DNA of 64,000 nucleotides from HXMU1420-13 sp024742815 (GTDB taxonomy: Bacteria; Bacteroidota; Rhodothermia; Balneolales; Balneolaceae), in the NCBI GenBank assembly GCA_024742815.1, contig JANSXX010000004.1:124001-188000 (forward strand). The letters are read 5' to 3'. The position numbers and the translations under genes were made by a program. Shown one piece after another: positions 11,496 through 21,077 of this stretch. Position 1 is the stretch's first letter. Every line of letters starts with the position of its first letter. The notes under the pieces were generated by a model. It saw only the letters and a program-made list of their open reading frames with translations, was not told the DNA's origin and did no database searches.

Positions 11496-11759
11496 ATGAG
11501 CGAACGCGACTTAAAAGGGTATTGGCGAAAAAATCTGCGCTATTTATCCATCTTGTTAACAATCTGGTTTACTGTTTCTTACGGTTTTGGAATTCTGCTT
11601 GCCCCTGTATTAAACGAAATAAAAATGGGTGGCTTTAAACTTGGTTTCTGGTTTGCCCAGCAAGGTTCTATTTATGTGTTCGTGATCATCATTTTTGTGT
11701 ACGTGTATTTGATGAACAAACTTGATCAGGAGTTTGGTGTAAGCGAGGAGGATGCTTGA
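11496..11759 (+). CDS. DUF4212 small subunit of a sodium/solute symporter
   Basis: An 87-residue inner-membrane protein with two hydrophobic spans (about 17-37 and 52-72), preceded by WRKNLRYL. This is the DUF4212 family, which is encoded directly before the VC_2705-type symporter subunit. It is preceded by AGAGG, 6 nt from the ATG. Its stop overlaps the ATG of the next gene (TGATG), so the two subunits are made together. The 92 bp between it and the previous gene contain no clear terminator. Confidence 0.92.
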   Translation: MSERDLKGYWRKNLRYLSILLTIWFTVSYGFGILLAPVLNEIKMGGFKLGFWFAQQGSIYVFVIIIFVYVYLMNKLDQEFGVSEEDA

Positions 11760-13522
11760 TGGAGGTACAAGTATGGACATATATATTAGTAGGAATCACC
11801 TTTGCCATTTATATCGGCATCGCAATCTGGTCGAAAGCAGGGTCCACCAGTGAATTTTATGTGGCCGAGGGTGCAGTTAAACCATTAACCAATGGCATGG
11901 CAACCGCCGCAGATTGGATGTCGGCCGCTTCTTTTCTTTCCATGGCCGGACTTATCTCGTTTATGGGCTACGACGGCACCGTGTATCTAATGGGATGGAC
12001 GGGAGGTTACGTATTACTTGCGTTACTATTGGCTCCTTATCTCAGAAAATTTGGGAAGTTTACCGTTCCAGATTTCATCGGTGATCGTTATTACTCCCAA
12101 ATTGCCCGAACGGTGGCGGTAATTTGTGCGCTTATCGTTTCCTTTACTTATGTGGCCGGACAAATGCGCGGAGTTGGCTTAGTATTCTCGAAGTTCCTCG
12201 AAGTTGATATCTTTTGGGGAGTGATTATCGGGATGGCCATTGTATTTTTCTACGCGGTTCTCGGTGGGATGAAAGGCATCACCTACACGCAGGTTGCCCA
12301 ATATTGCGTACTCATTTTTGCTTTCATGGTACCGGCATTTTTCATTTCGATGCAATTGACAGGGAGCCCGATTCCTCAAATCGGGTTTGGTTCTCAGTTG
12401 AGCGATGGATCAGGAATGTATTTGCTTGACAAACTTGACCAACTGCACACCGAGCTGGGTTTTGCAGAGTATACATCCGGTACAAAAAGTATGCAGGATG
12501 TGTTTTTTATCACCGTTGCATTGATGGTTGGAACTGCCGGACTTCCACACGTCATTGTTCGCTTTTTCACTGTTCCTAAAGTGAAAGATGCTCGAGTTTC
12601 GGTAGGTTATGCTCTTATTTTTATTGCGATTTTATACACAACTGCTCCAGCTATTGCGGTTTTTTCGAGAACCAATCTTATCGATACAGTAAGCGAGCAA
12701 CCCTATGCCGAAATGCCCGAATGGTTCCACACCTGGGAAGAAACGGGATTACTTGCCTGGGTGGATAAAAATGAAGATGGACTGATAAATTATCGTCCGG
12801 GTTCCGCTATCGATGGCGCACCCGATCTGGTTCGGGTAGATGGTGAGATTCAACGTGGTGAAAATGGCGAGCCGTTATTGAATAACTATCGCACGGATTC
12901 GCCCAATGAATTGTATGTAGATCGGGATATTATGGTGCTGGCTAACCCCGAAATTGCCGGTCTCCCAAATTGGGTGGCTGCCTTAGTGGCCGCAGGCGGA
13001 TTAGCTGCCGCACTTTCTACCGCAGCAGGACTTTTATTGGTGATTTCAACAGCTGTTTCTCATGATCTCATCAAGAAGCAAATTAACAAAGACATTTCTG
13101 ATAAAGCAGAATTACGATATGCTCGTATTGCGGCAGCTGTTGCGGTTGTTGTAGCCGGTTATTTTGGTATCAATCCCCCGGGATTTGTAGCTGAAGTAGT
13201 TGCCATTGCCTTTGGTTTGGCAGCGGCTTCATTTTTCCCGGCGATTGTTCTTGGGATTTTCTACAAACGTATGAATCGTGAAGGGGCGGTTGCAGGAATG
13301 GTGGCAGGTCTGCTGTTTACCTTGGCCTATATTGTCTTTTTCAAGATTCTTTATCCCGAGTATAATACGCCCGATTATTGGTGGTTTGGAATCTCTCCTG
13401 AAGGCATCGGAACGCTTGGTATGATCGTGAATTTAGCGGTTTCTCTTGCAGTAGGAATGGTTTTTCCCGATCCCCCTGAAGATGTTCAGGAAATGGTTGA
13501 ATCGATTCGATATCCAAGGTAA
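11759..13522 (+). CDS. Sodium:solute symporter large subunit (SSS family, VC_2705 type)
   Basis: A 587-residue polytopic inner-membrane protein of the solute/sodium symporter family, related to acetate permease ActP. The typical signature is seen in AAKPL-like NGMATAADWMSAASFLSMAG near the N-terminus and in GGLAAALSTAAGLLLVISTA in the second half. A soluble loop of roughly 100 residues with DKNEDGLINYRPG lies between membrane spans; such an insertion is normal for this subtype. The start is the ATG at 11759; a TTG one codon earlier in the same frame is unlikely. The DUF4212 partner suggests uptake of a small organic acid such as acetate. Confidence 0.92.
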   Translation: MEVQVWTYILVGITFAIYIGIAIWSKAGSTSEFYVAEGAVKPLTNGMATAADWMSAASFLSMAGLISFMGYDGTVYLMGWTGGYVLLALLLAPYLRKFGKFTVPDFIGDRYYSQIARTVAVICALIVSFTYVAGQMRGVGLVFSKFLEVDIFWGVIIGMAIVFFYAVLGGMKGITYTQVAQYCVLIFAFMVPAFFISMQLTGSPIPQIGFGSQLSDGSGMYLLDKLDQLHTELGFAEYTSGTKSMQDVFFITVALMVGTAGLPHVIVRFFTVPKVKDARVSVGYALIFIAILYTTAPAIAVFSRTNLIDTVSEQPYAEMPEWFHTWEETGLLAWVDKNEDGLINYRPGSAIDGAPDLVRVDGEIQRGENGEPLLNNYRTDSPNELYVDRDIMVLANPEIAGLPNWVAALVAAGGLAAALSTAAGLLLVISTAVSHDLIKKQINKDISDKAELRYARIAAAVAVVVAGYFGINPPGFVAEVVAIAFGLAAASFFPAIVLGIFYKRMNREGAVAGMVAGLLFTLAYIVFFKILYPEYNTPDYWWFGISPEGIGTLGMIVNLAVSLAVGMVFPDPPEDVQEMVESIRYPR

Positions 13523-13594
13523 ATGGTAAATGTTAAGTGCAAAGGTTTAAATGTTAAATGGTCCATTTAACATTCAAAACTTAACATTTAAAAT
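13521..13594. repeat. Heptamer repeat block folding into nested inverted repeats
   Basis: Starting at 13521 the DNA reads as 7-mers (AAATGGT, AAATGTT, AAGTGCA, AAGGTTT, AAATGTT, AAATGGT), then their reverse-complement type (CCATTTA, ACATTCA, AAACTTA, ACATTTA). Outer arms 13527-13538/13579-13590 (12 bp) and inner arms 13550-13561/13563-13574 (12 bp) are perfect. It separates two convergent genes and may serve as a bidirectional terminator. Confidence 0.85.
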
Positions 13595-13597
13595 TGC

Positions 13598-13975
13598 TTA
13601 CGCCGGATCACTAATTCCGAATTTATCTTCGATTACTTCTTTAAATGTGTGTTTTGGTAGTGCACCTTGCGCCATTTGTGGAGCTCCATCCATTGGTATA
13701 AACAAAATAGAAGGTATGCTTCTGATACCAAAAGCTGCGGCTAGTTCTTGTTCGGCTTCAGTGTCAATTTTATAGATATCTACTTTTCCTGCGTATTCAT
13801 CTGAAAGTTCTTCCATCACAGGGGCAATCATTTTACAAGGACCACACCAATCAGCGTAGAAATCAATAATTGCCGGTCGATCCCCCAAAAACTTCCACTC
13901 TTGCTCGGTTTCGAAATTGAAGATTTTCTCTAAAAAACTCTGTTTGGTTAAATACTCTGTTGCCATATCGCTCAT
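13598..13975 (-). CDS. trxA: Thioredoxin
   Basis: A 125-residue cytoplasmic dithiol-disulfide oxidoreductase. The active site WCGPCK (Cys44, Cys47) follows FYADWC, and the cis-proline motif is SIPSILF. It can supply electrons to ribonucleotide reductase and other targets. I placed the start at the ATG at 13975; a further in-frame ATG at 13966 (MATEYL) is also possible. It is a single gene, convergent with the symporter. Confidence 0.95.
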   Translation of the reverse strand: MSDMATEYLTKQSFLEKIFNFETEQEWKFLGDRPAIIDFYADWCGPCKMIAPVMEELSDEYAGKVDIYKIDTEAEQELAAAFGIRSIPSILFIPMDGAPQMAQGALPKHTFKEVIEDKFGISDPA

Positions 13976-14041
13976 CAATTTAATGTTTCAACAAAGGTAC
14001 GGATTAATCACCGGATGTCATGACTTGTTATGATAGGTTTT

Positions 14042-14083
14042 GAGGAAAGGAGGAAGGAGCAAGGAGAAAGGAGCAAGGAAGAA
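14042..14083. repeat. Purine heptamer repeat block
   Basis: Six 7-mers in exact register (GAGGAAA, GGAGGAA, GGAGCAA, GGAGAAA, GGAGCAA, GGAAGAA) form an uninterrupted block in the divergent spacer between trxA and the tricorn gene. The other bases of this 330-bp spacer show no clear promoter or RNA. Confidence 0.9.
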
Positions 14084-14307
14084 GAGAATCAAAAAAAATA
14101 TATCGACGCGGCAATACCCGAAATAACGCCTGACAGGAGCTCACTTATTCTTAGTTGACTAAAAGCAGAAGGCAATAGGACAACGAGGCTACAAATTATT
14201 GCATTTCTGATTATTAACTTTTCACTCGAAATACCTACCATAGAACATTCGCGATTAAAAATCGTCTTCTCTCTTTGTTTCTATTAATTCAAACAAACTC
14301 GGGTTTT

Positions 14308-17300
14308 ATGAAATCATTGTTTTCACTGGTAATAGCCAGTTTATTATTCCTTTCAGCTCAAGCACAAATCTCGCCGGAATGGGTTCGCTATCCGGTTGTA
14401 GCACCAAATGGAAGCACCATCGCTTTTACTTATAAAGGTGATATATACACTGTAAGCGCAACAGGAGGAGAAGCAACGCGACTTACTTTCCACACCGCTC
14501 ACGATTACATGCCGGTTTGGAGCCACGATTCTCAACATCTGGCATTTGCATCAAATCGACATGGAAACTTCGATATTTTCGTGATGGATGCCAAAGGTGG
14601 AGCCGCAACCCGGCTTACTTATCACTCCAACGACGAATCGCCTTATTCCTTTTCTAATGATAATGAGTCGGTAATTTTTGGGGCACACCGACAGGATTTA
14701 GCGACTCACCGGCAACATCCAACCTCCAGCCAAACAGAATTATATTCTGTGCCGGCGAATGGTGGTAGAGTTGATCAGATATTAACGGTTCCGGCAGAAT
14801 ACATCAGTTTGAAAAGAGATGGTTCAGGATTTCTGTATCAGGATAAGCCCGGTGGTGAAAATATCTGGAGAAAACATCACGAAAGCTCGGTAACCCGTGA
14901 TATCTGGATGTACAATGCTAATTCCGGTGAACATACTAAGCTTACAGAATTTGGTGGCGAAGATCGCAATCCGGTTTGGTCTAATGACGAAACAGCCTTC
15001 TATTATTTGAGTGAGCAAAACGGCACGTTTAATGTGCATAAGATGGAATTAGCTACCGGTGAGGTAACACAAATTACCGATTTGGATACTCATCCGGTGC
15101 GCTTTTTAAGCATGAGTAACAATGGGTTAATGGCTTTTAGTTATCATGGAATCTTACATACTCTAAGAGAGGGCCAAGAACCAAAAGCTGTTGAAATAAC
15201 CATCCGCACCCAAGAGGTAGAAAACCCTGAAGATTTGATTACCATAAATGGTGGTGTTGCTGAAATGGCCGTTTCACCTGATGGAAAGGAAATTGCATTT
15301 ATTGCTCGTGGAGAAGTATTTGTAACCTCAGCCGATGGAAATTTCACCAAACGAATTACTAAAACTCCGGCAACCGAGCGATTCGTAACCTGGAGTGGTG
15401 ATGGGGATGCTGTCATTTATTCCAGCGAACGCGATGGAAAATGGAGCATTTATCAAACCAAAAAAGTGCGAGATCAAGAGCCGTTTTTCTATGCAGCTAC
15501 TTTATTGAATGAAGAAGTTGTTCTCGAAAATGAGTTTGATAATTACTTACCTGAGATTTCTCCTGATGGGAAGAAAATGGCCTTTATCGAAGATCGAAGA
15601 ACGCTTAAGGTAATGGATTTGGAATCCAGGGAAACGGTGACACTGCTAACTCCGGATGAACTATTTCATATGCGAGATGGCGATAAATACTTCACTTGGA
15701 GTCCTGATAGTAAGTGGTTACTCGCTAGTTTTAGTCGACTCTTAAATAACAGCGATGTGATTTTATTGGATGCCTCCGGTGAGCAAGAAAAAAGAACCTT
15801 GGTAAAGAGCGGCTACTACGATCACACACCTCAATGGGTGAACGAAGGCAAGCAAATGATCTGGTTTAGTAATCGAAATGGCTTAAAAAGCTACGCAACG
15901 AGTGGAAGTACGCAATACGATGTGTATTCCATGTTTTTTACACAAGATGCTTGGGATGAGTTCAATCTTAGCAAAGAGGAATACGAATTAAACAAAGCCA
16001 TCGCGGAAGCCAATAAAAAGAAAGAGGAAAGCAATGAAGAGGATGATAAAGACGAAGATGAAGAGGATAAAGAAGAGGGAAAATCGTTAACCTTTGAGTG
16101 GGATAATTTGGATGACAGAACAGCTCGGTTGACAATTCATTCTTCGAGTTTAGGTGATGCGGTGCTTTCCAAAGATGGAAGTAAACTCTACTACTTAGCT
16201 CGTTTCGAAAAAGGGTTTAATCTGTGGACCACCGATCTACGCACTAAAGAAACCAAAATTGCAATTTCCCTCGACGCTTCATCCGGTAATTTGATGTGGG
16301 ATGCTAAGATGGAAAACCTGTATCTCTTAAGTGGCGGGCGAATCGCTAAAGTGGATCCGGAAAGTGGTAAGCGAACCGGTATTTCAATCAGTTCTGAAAT
16401 GATGTTAGATGGAAACGCCGAGCGAGAGGTGATGTTTGATCATGTGGTGCTGAGAACGGAAAAAATCTTCTATGAGCCCACTTTTCATGGCATCGATTGG
16501 GAAGCTATGGCCGATGCCTATCAACCAAAAGTTGCTCATATCGGAAATGGATTTGAGTTTGCGGAGCTATTGAGTGAGTTACTCGGCGAGCTGAATGTTT
16601 CGCATGCCGGAAGCGGATATCGTGGTGGTTCATCGGATGGAGATGCGACGGCATCGTTAGGTATTTTTATGGACTACGAGCATGATGAAGATGGCATCAA
16701 AATTGTGGAAGTGATTGAAGGTGGACCGTTAGATAAAGCCGATTTCGATATCAAACCGGGGATGATCATCCAGAAAATCGACGGTGAAGTTGTATCAGCA
16801 AGCATGGACGTAGCCATATACTTAAATCGGAAGGCGGGTGACTTTACATTGCTTGAAATCACCGACGAACGTGGGCGTGATAGCCAACAGATTACAGTAA
16901 AACCTATTTCTTTGGGTGCTGAATATCGATTATTGTACGATCGTTGGGTAGATAAAAACGAACAAGAAGTACTTGAACGAAGTAACGGCCGATTGGGCTA
17001 TGTACACATTGCCGGAATGAACGACGGCCAATTCCGAAATGTGATCGAGAAAATGCTGGGCGATCACTATGACAAAGAAGCCATAGTTGTGGATACCAGA
17101 AATAACGGCGGTGGCGATCTGGTTGCTGATTTGCAAATGTTCTTCACCGGCGAGCGTTTTCTTACTTACGCTACCGAAGCAAAAGTGGTAGGTGGAGAAC
17201 CAACTTCGCGCTGGACAAAACCCGTAATTGGCTTATTCAATGAAAGCATGTACAGCGATGGTCATTGCTATGCCAGCGGTTTTGAAGATTTGGATTTAGG

Positions 17301-17544
17301 AACATCGGTTGGGATGCCGGTGCCCGGAACGTGCAGCTTTGCAGGATGGGAAGGATTACCAAATGGCAGTTATTGGGGAGTAGTGCCGGTTAGCGCCAAA
17401 AATAAAGCCGGTGAGTGGCTAGAGAATAATCAGACCAATCCCGATATCATCGTAAAGAATATGCCTGGTGAAATTGACTTCGGCAAAGATGAGCAGCTCG
17501 AAGTAGCTGTCGATCAGATGCTGCGTGAGCTCGATGGTCAATAA
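14308..17544 (+). CDS. Tricorn-like protease (S41 family, beta-propeller and PDZ)
   Basis: A 1078-residue exported protease that likely cuts peptides into small fragments. The start at 14308 gives the signal peptide MKSLFSLVIASLLFLSAQAQ. TolB/WD40-like propeller repeats with 'SPDGKxIAF' and 'WSxDxxxLAFxS' motifs fill about 20-570. An acidic linker rich in Glu/Asp (about 570-592), a further propeller or C1 region, a PDZ domain (about 780-860) and an S41 catalytic domain follow. MYSDGHCYASGF contains the probable nucleophile Ser983 in the tricorn-like YSDG context, with NNGGGD upstream. The length agrees with bacterial tricorn homologues. Localisation is probably periplasmic. Confidence 0.9.
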   Translation: MKSLFSLVIASLLFLSAQAQISPEWVRYPVVAPNGSTIAFTYKGDIYTVSATGGEATRLTFHTAHDYMPVWSHDSQHLAFASNRHGNFDIFVMDAKGGAATRLTYHSNDESPYSFSNDNESVIFGAHRQDLATHRQHPTSSQTELYSVPANGGRVDQILTVPAEYISLKRDGSGFLYQDKPGGENIWRKHHESSVTRDIWMYNANSGEHTKLTEFGGEDRNPVWSNDETAFYYLSEQNGTFNVHKMELATGEVTQITDLDTHPVRFLSMSNNGLMAFSYHGILHTLREGQEPKAVEITIRTQEVENPEDLITINGGVAEMAVSPDGKEIAFIARGEVFVTSADGNFTKRITKTPATERFVTWSGDGDAVIYSSERDGKWSIYQTKKVRDQEPFFYAATLLNEEVVLENEFDNYLPEISPDGKKMAFIEDRRTLKVMDLESRETVTLLTPDELFHMRDGDKYFTWSPDSKWLLASFSRLLNNSDVILLDASGEQEKRTLVKSGYYDHTPQWVNEGKQMIWFSNRNGLKSYATSGSTQYDVYSMFFTQDAWDEFNLSKEEYELNKAIAEANKKKEESNEEDDKDEDEEDKEEGKSLTFEWDNLDDRTARLTIHSSSLGDAVLSKDGSKLYYLARFEKGFNLWTTDLRTKETKIAISLDASSGNLMWDAKMENLYLLSGGRIAKVDPESGKRTGISISSEMMLDGNAEREVMFDHVVLRTEKIFYEPTFHGIDWEAMADAYQPKVAHIGNGFEFAELLSELLGELNVSHAGSGYRGGSSDGDATASLGIFMDYEHDEDGIKIVEVIEGGPLDKADFDIKPGMIIQKIDGEVVSASMDVAIYLNRKAGDFTLLEITDERGRDSQQITVKPISLGAEYRLLYDRWVDKNEQEVLERSNGRLGYVHIAGMNDGQFRNVIEKMLGDHYDKEAIVVDTRNNGGGDLVADLQMFFTGERFLTYATEAKVVGGEPTSRWTKPVIGLFNESMYSDGHCYASGFEDLDLGTSVGMPVPGTCSFAGWEGLPNGSYWGVVPVSAKNKAGEWLENNQTNPDIIVKNMPGEIDFGKDEQLEVAVDQMLRELDGQ

Positions 17545-17553
17545 TATCAAAAT

Positions 17554-17640
17554 AGCTTAATGCAGGTGGATGGTAGCATAAGGGCGTATGGTAATATGCC
17601 CTTAGCTCACCTATCCCTCTATGAAATAAACATTAAGCTT
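17554..17640. terminator. Nested inverted repeats between convergent genes
   Basis: An outer repeat AGCTTAATG/CATTAAGCT (17554-17562, 17631-17639) encloses a hairpin TAAGGGCGTAT/ATATGCCCTTA (17579-17589, 17594-17604) with a 4-nt GGTA loop. There is no strong T-tract, so it is an uncertain bidirectional terminator. It could instead be a degenerate REP-like element: the core GGGCGTAT/ATAYGCCC is shared with the palindrome in the RAYT gene. Confidence 0.5.
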
Positions 17641-17642
17641 TA

Positions 17643-18068
17643 TTACTTCTCAAAAATAGCCAAGCCAAAGTAGCACGGCTCAATGGAGCAGGAATACATC
17701 GAAATTTCGATCTGAAAACGATTTGAGCTGGTAGGAGAGAAATACATCAACGGGAAGTCATCGTCTTCGATATCACTATCGAGTTCCTCGCCCGAATTAT
17801 CCCTTAAATACAAATCGAGATCGTTGCAATCTTCGTCGCAAAAGCCCCGAATTAAGTACTCTTTACTGCTATCTAAGTAAAAAGTCCATGTATTATCTTC
17901 ATCTTCGCCAATTGCGCCAATAATATAATTTTTCATTGCATATCCATCGCTGGATGCAGATTCAAACGAATTCTGAATTTGTGTCCAAACAATCTCGGTA
18001 TAAGATTGAGCGTAGCCCGGCGCAACGCATAATATGGATAAGAAGATTGCCGCCAACAGGTTTTTCAT
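17643..18068 (-). CDS. Secreted small protein of unknown function
   Basis: A 141-residue protein with a signal peptide (about 1-20, GYAQ). The mature part contains an acidic beta-rich domain (DEDNTWTFYLDSSKEYLIRG, DLDLYLRDNSGEELDS) reminiscent of the bacterial pre-peptidase C-terminal fold, in which DLDLYL is a common motif. Four Cys (FCDEDC, CSIEPC) could form disulfides. It lies 44 bp from the phosphoglucomutase end. Function is not known. Confidence 0.7.
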   Translation of the reverse strand: MKNLLAAIFLSILCVAPGYAQSYTEIVWTQIQNSFESASSDGYAMKNYIIGAIGEDEDNTWTFYLDSSKEYLIRGFCDEDCNDLDLYLRDNSGEELDSDIEDDDFPLMYFSPTSSNRFQIEISMYSCSIEPCYFGLAIFEK

Positions 18069-18112
18069 AAACAGCCTCGGTGTTTAGGTGATTAATTTAA
18101 GTTGAGAGGGTG

Positions 18113-19849
18113 TTACGAAACGCCCAAATCTTTGAGTAAAACAGTGATTTTAGTATCGAGTTTTTCAGCTTGAGTTTTGTAATAGCCGCGAGATGAAAGC
18201 TCACCATTTACACTGCAGTAAAATTTAATCTTAGGTTCGGTTCCTGATGGTCGAGCAGAAACAATGCTTCCATCTTCCGTGATAAATTGCAATACATTCG
18301 ATGCCGGTAGATTAGTCGGCTCTGAGGTTTCTGTATCCAGATAATGCACGGTTTGTGTTTGATAATCCTTCAACACAGTAACCGGAGAACCACCCAACAT
18401 TTTTGGTGGATTTGCCCGGAAATCAGCCATCATCTGCTGAATTTCTTCGGCACCTTCTTTTCCTTTTTTGGTGATGGAAATTAACTTTTCACGGAAAAAT
18501 CCATGTTCTACATAAACATCTAATAATGCTTCAAAAAGACTGCTTCCCTGATCTTTATAATAAGCGGCCATTTCAGCAATAATTACTGCTGAAACCACCG
18601 CATCTTTATCGCGGGCATGTTCGCCAACGAGGTAACCATAACTTTCCTCACCACCAGCAATAAAGGTTTTCTTTCCTTTTAAATCGGTAATCAATTCGCC
18701 GATGTATTTGAAACCAGTGAGAGTATTAAAACACTCTACGCCGTACGCTGCCGCAATCCTATCGATGAGGTAACTCGTTACTATGGTTTTTACGATGTAC
18801 TCATTTCCGGTTAATTTCCCGGCCTCTTTCCACGCGGTTAGCATGTAATTGATGAGCAAGGTTCCGGTCATGTTACCATTAAATAACATCCATTCGCCTT
18901 GGTCGTCTTTTACTGCAATCCCAACGCGGTCGGCATCGGGATCGGTGGCCATAACCAATTCAGCGTCGATTTCTTTGGCTTTGGCCATAGCCATGCTTAA
19001 GGCTTCTTGTTCTTCGGGATTTGGATACACAACGGTAGGGAAGTTACCATCAATCACCATTTGCTCTCCCACAACATTAACATTGGTAAATCCGTACGCT
19101 TCAAGTGCCGGAATTACCGAAATCCCCGTTCCGTGGATGGGAGAAAAGACAATGTTTAAATCGTGTTGTCGCTTAATAGCATCTTGCGAAACCGACAATT
19201 TTACCAATTCCTCGATATAGCGCTTGTCTATTTCTTCGCCGATGGTTTCTATCAAATTCGGATTTCCTTCGAACTTGATTTCATCCACAGAAGCAATTTT
19301 CTGTACTTCTTCCATCACCATTTTATCATAAGGAGATACAAATTGTCCGCCATCGCTGCCGTAAGCCTTAAAGCCATTGTATTCTTTCGGATTGTGGGAT
19401 GCAGTTAAAACAACACCACTGTGGCAATTCAATTCTCTGATTGCAAAACTAAGCTCGGGAGTGGGGCGGAGGCCATCAAAAAAGTACACCTTAATTCCGT
19501 TTGCTGAGAACACATCAGCCACAACTTTGGCAAGCGTGTCCGAGTTATTTCGGCAATCATGCGCTATAGCTACTTTAATTTCTTCGCCTTCATATTCTTT
19601 TTTCAGGAAATTTGACAAACCTTGTGTCGCCATTCCAAAGGTGTATTTATTCACCCGGTTGGAGCCAACCCCCATAATTCCGCGTAATCCTCCGGTACCG
19701 AATTCTAACTCTTTGTAGAAGGCATCGGTCAATTCGGTGTATGCTTCTTTTTCTAATAAAGATCGAATTTCAGCTTTAGTTTCTTCGTCGTAACCCCCTT
19801 CGAGCCATTGCTTTATTCTTTGTTCAACTGATGCTTCCAGATTACCCAT
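18113..19849 (-). CDS. Phospho-sugar mutase (alpha-phosphoglucomutase type)
   Basis: A 578-residue cytoplasmic enzyme of the alpha-D-phosphohexomutase family, interconverting glucose-1-phosphate and glucose-6-phosphate (or the mannose pair). The phosphoserine loop TASHNPKEYNG (Ser151), the Mg-binding ATDPDADRVG, the sugar-binding GGEESYG and the phosphate-binding RPSGTEPKIK are all present. Length matches PgcA-like enzymes of Firmicutes and Bacteroidota rather than the shorter ManB/GlmM group. It is the first gene of its transcript; the divergent spacer to the DUF305 gene is about 240 bp, in which I see no clear site. Confidence 0.93.
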   Translation of the reverse strand: MGNLEASVEQRIKQWLEGGYDEETKAEIRSLLEKEAYTELTDAFYKELEFGTGGLRGIMGVGSNRVNKYTFGMATQGLSNFLKKEYEGEEIKVAIAHDCRNNSDTLAKVVADVFSANGIKVYFFDGLRPTPELSFAIRELNCHSGVVLTASHNPKEYNGFKAYGSDGGQFVSPYDKMVMEEVQKIASVDEIKFEGNPNLIETIGEEIDKRYIEELVKLSVSQDAIKRQHDLNIVFSPIHGTGISVIPALEAYGFTNVNVVGEQMVIDGNFPTVVYPNPEEQEALSMAMAKAKEIDAELVMATDPDADRVGIAVKDDQGEWMLFNGNMTGTLLINYMLTAWKEAGKLTGNEYIVKTIVTSYLIDRIAAAYGVECFNTLTGFKYIGELITDLKGKKTFIAGGEESYGYLVGEHARDKDAVVSAVIIAEMAAYYKDQGSSLFEALLDVYVEHGFFREKLISITKKGKEGAEEIQQMMADFRANPPKMLGGSPVTVLKDYQTQTVHYLDTETSEPTNLPASNVLQFITEDGSIVSARPSGTEPKIKFYCSVNGELSSRGYYKTQAEKLDTKITVLLKDLGVS

Positions 19850-20089
19850 TGAGCTAAATTTTTATTGATTAACGGATTGGTGCAAATATATAAAACTATG
19901 CACTATTTGATAGCTGTGAATCAATATTGAAATGTAAAGTTTCGGTTATTTTGAATAAGTCGAAGCAGTTTTTGTAAAATGGTTATCCGATTTAAATTGA
20001 TGCGCTGATTTTTTGCTAAAATCGGGGCTTTTTGGCTACCTTATTCCATTTCTAATTGTATTCATTTTGAACTCCCAATCTTGGAACCA

Positions 20090-21031
20090 ATGAGACGTCT
20101 TTTTACGAATCTATTATTACTCATTTTCTCAGCTACGGTAATGATGGCCTGCAGCACGTCTAAGCCCACAGCTTCAACAACTTCTTCAAATGCAGAATCA
20201 GAAAACAAAGAGGAAATTGTATTAAACGACACCAGAGATGCTGCAGAAATTGAAAAGCTTTTCTGGGCTCGCAGAGATAGCACCACTTTAAATTACGCCA
20301 AAGCGGATGTCGATTTTATGCAAGGGATGATCGCCCATCACTCTCAGGCGTTAATCATGTCGAGCCTTGCAAAACCTAATAATGCGAGCAAATCGGTACA
20401 AACGCTGGCCGCACGAATAATCAATGCGCAGAAAGACGAAATTGCCATCATGCAGCGCTGGTTAAGTGATCGCGATGAAACAGTACCACAAGTAACTGTT
20501 GATGGATTAAACTTGATCATCACACCTGGAAAAACCCCTTCGCTAACATTTGATCAGGAATCAGTTGTTCATAGAGCACATGAGCAAATGGGACACGGAG
20601 ATCATCACGCCAAAAAACCGGAAGAAAAACCCGAAGAGATGCGTGATAAAATGCATGCAGAAATGGATAAAGAATTAAATCACTCTTCGCACATGGGGCA
20701 CATGGCCAATAATGGAACGGGTGGTGGTAACATGGACATGGGCGGAATGATGCACGATCACTCTGATATGGCCGGAATGTTAAATCAAACGCAACTCGAG
20801 GAGCTTGCCATGGCTAAAGGGAAAGACTTTGATCGTCTGTTTCTACGCTATATGATTCAACATCATGCAGGAGCCATTACCATGGTTAATGATTTAGTTC
20901 GAACAGATGGTGCGGCGCAAGAAGTAGGTATCGGGAAACTCGCCGGAGATATTAACGTAGATCAAAAAACTGAAATCGAACGAATGCGATTGATGCTCAT
21001 GCAAATCATGCAGGCCGAGCAATCAGAATAA
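20090..21031 (+). CDS. DUF305 lipoprotein
   Basis: A 313-residue lipoprotein; the ATG at 20090 gives MRRLFTNLLLLIFSATVMMAC with the lipobox Cys at 21. An in-frame TTG nine bases earlier is less likely. It has two ferritin-like DUF305 halves with the diagnostic FMQGMIAHHSQAL and YMIQHHAGAITM, separated by a His/Met-rich stretch (HEQMGHGDHHAKK, SHMGHMA, MGGMMHDHSDM) that probably binds copper or another soft metal. The protein is likely anchored in the cell envelope. It lies 46 bp before the LVIVD protein, a pairing that implies a shared transcript. Confidence 0.88.
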   Translation: MRRLFTNLLLLIFSATVMMACSTSKPTASTTSSNAESENKEEIVLNDTRDAAEIEKLFWARRDSTTLNYAKADVDFMQGMIAHHSQALIMSSLAKPNNASKSVQTLAARIINAQKDEIAIMQRWLSDRDETVPQVTVDGLNLIITPGKTPSLTFDQESVVHRAHEQMGHGDHHAKKPEEKPEEMRDKMHAEMDKELNHSSHMGHMANNGTGGGNMDMGGMMHDHSDMAGMLNQTQLEELAMAKGKDFDRLFLRYMIQHHAGAITMVNDLVRTDGAAQEVGIGKLAGDINVDQKTEIERMRLMLMQIMQAEQSE

Positions 21032-21077
21032 TTCATCAATCAATTTTCAACAATCAACAATAACTAAAAGGACAAGT

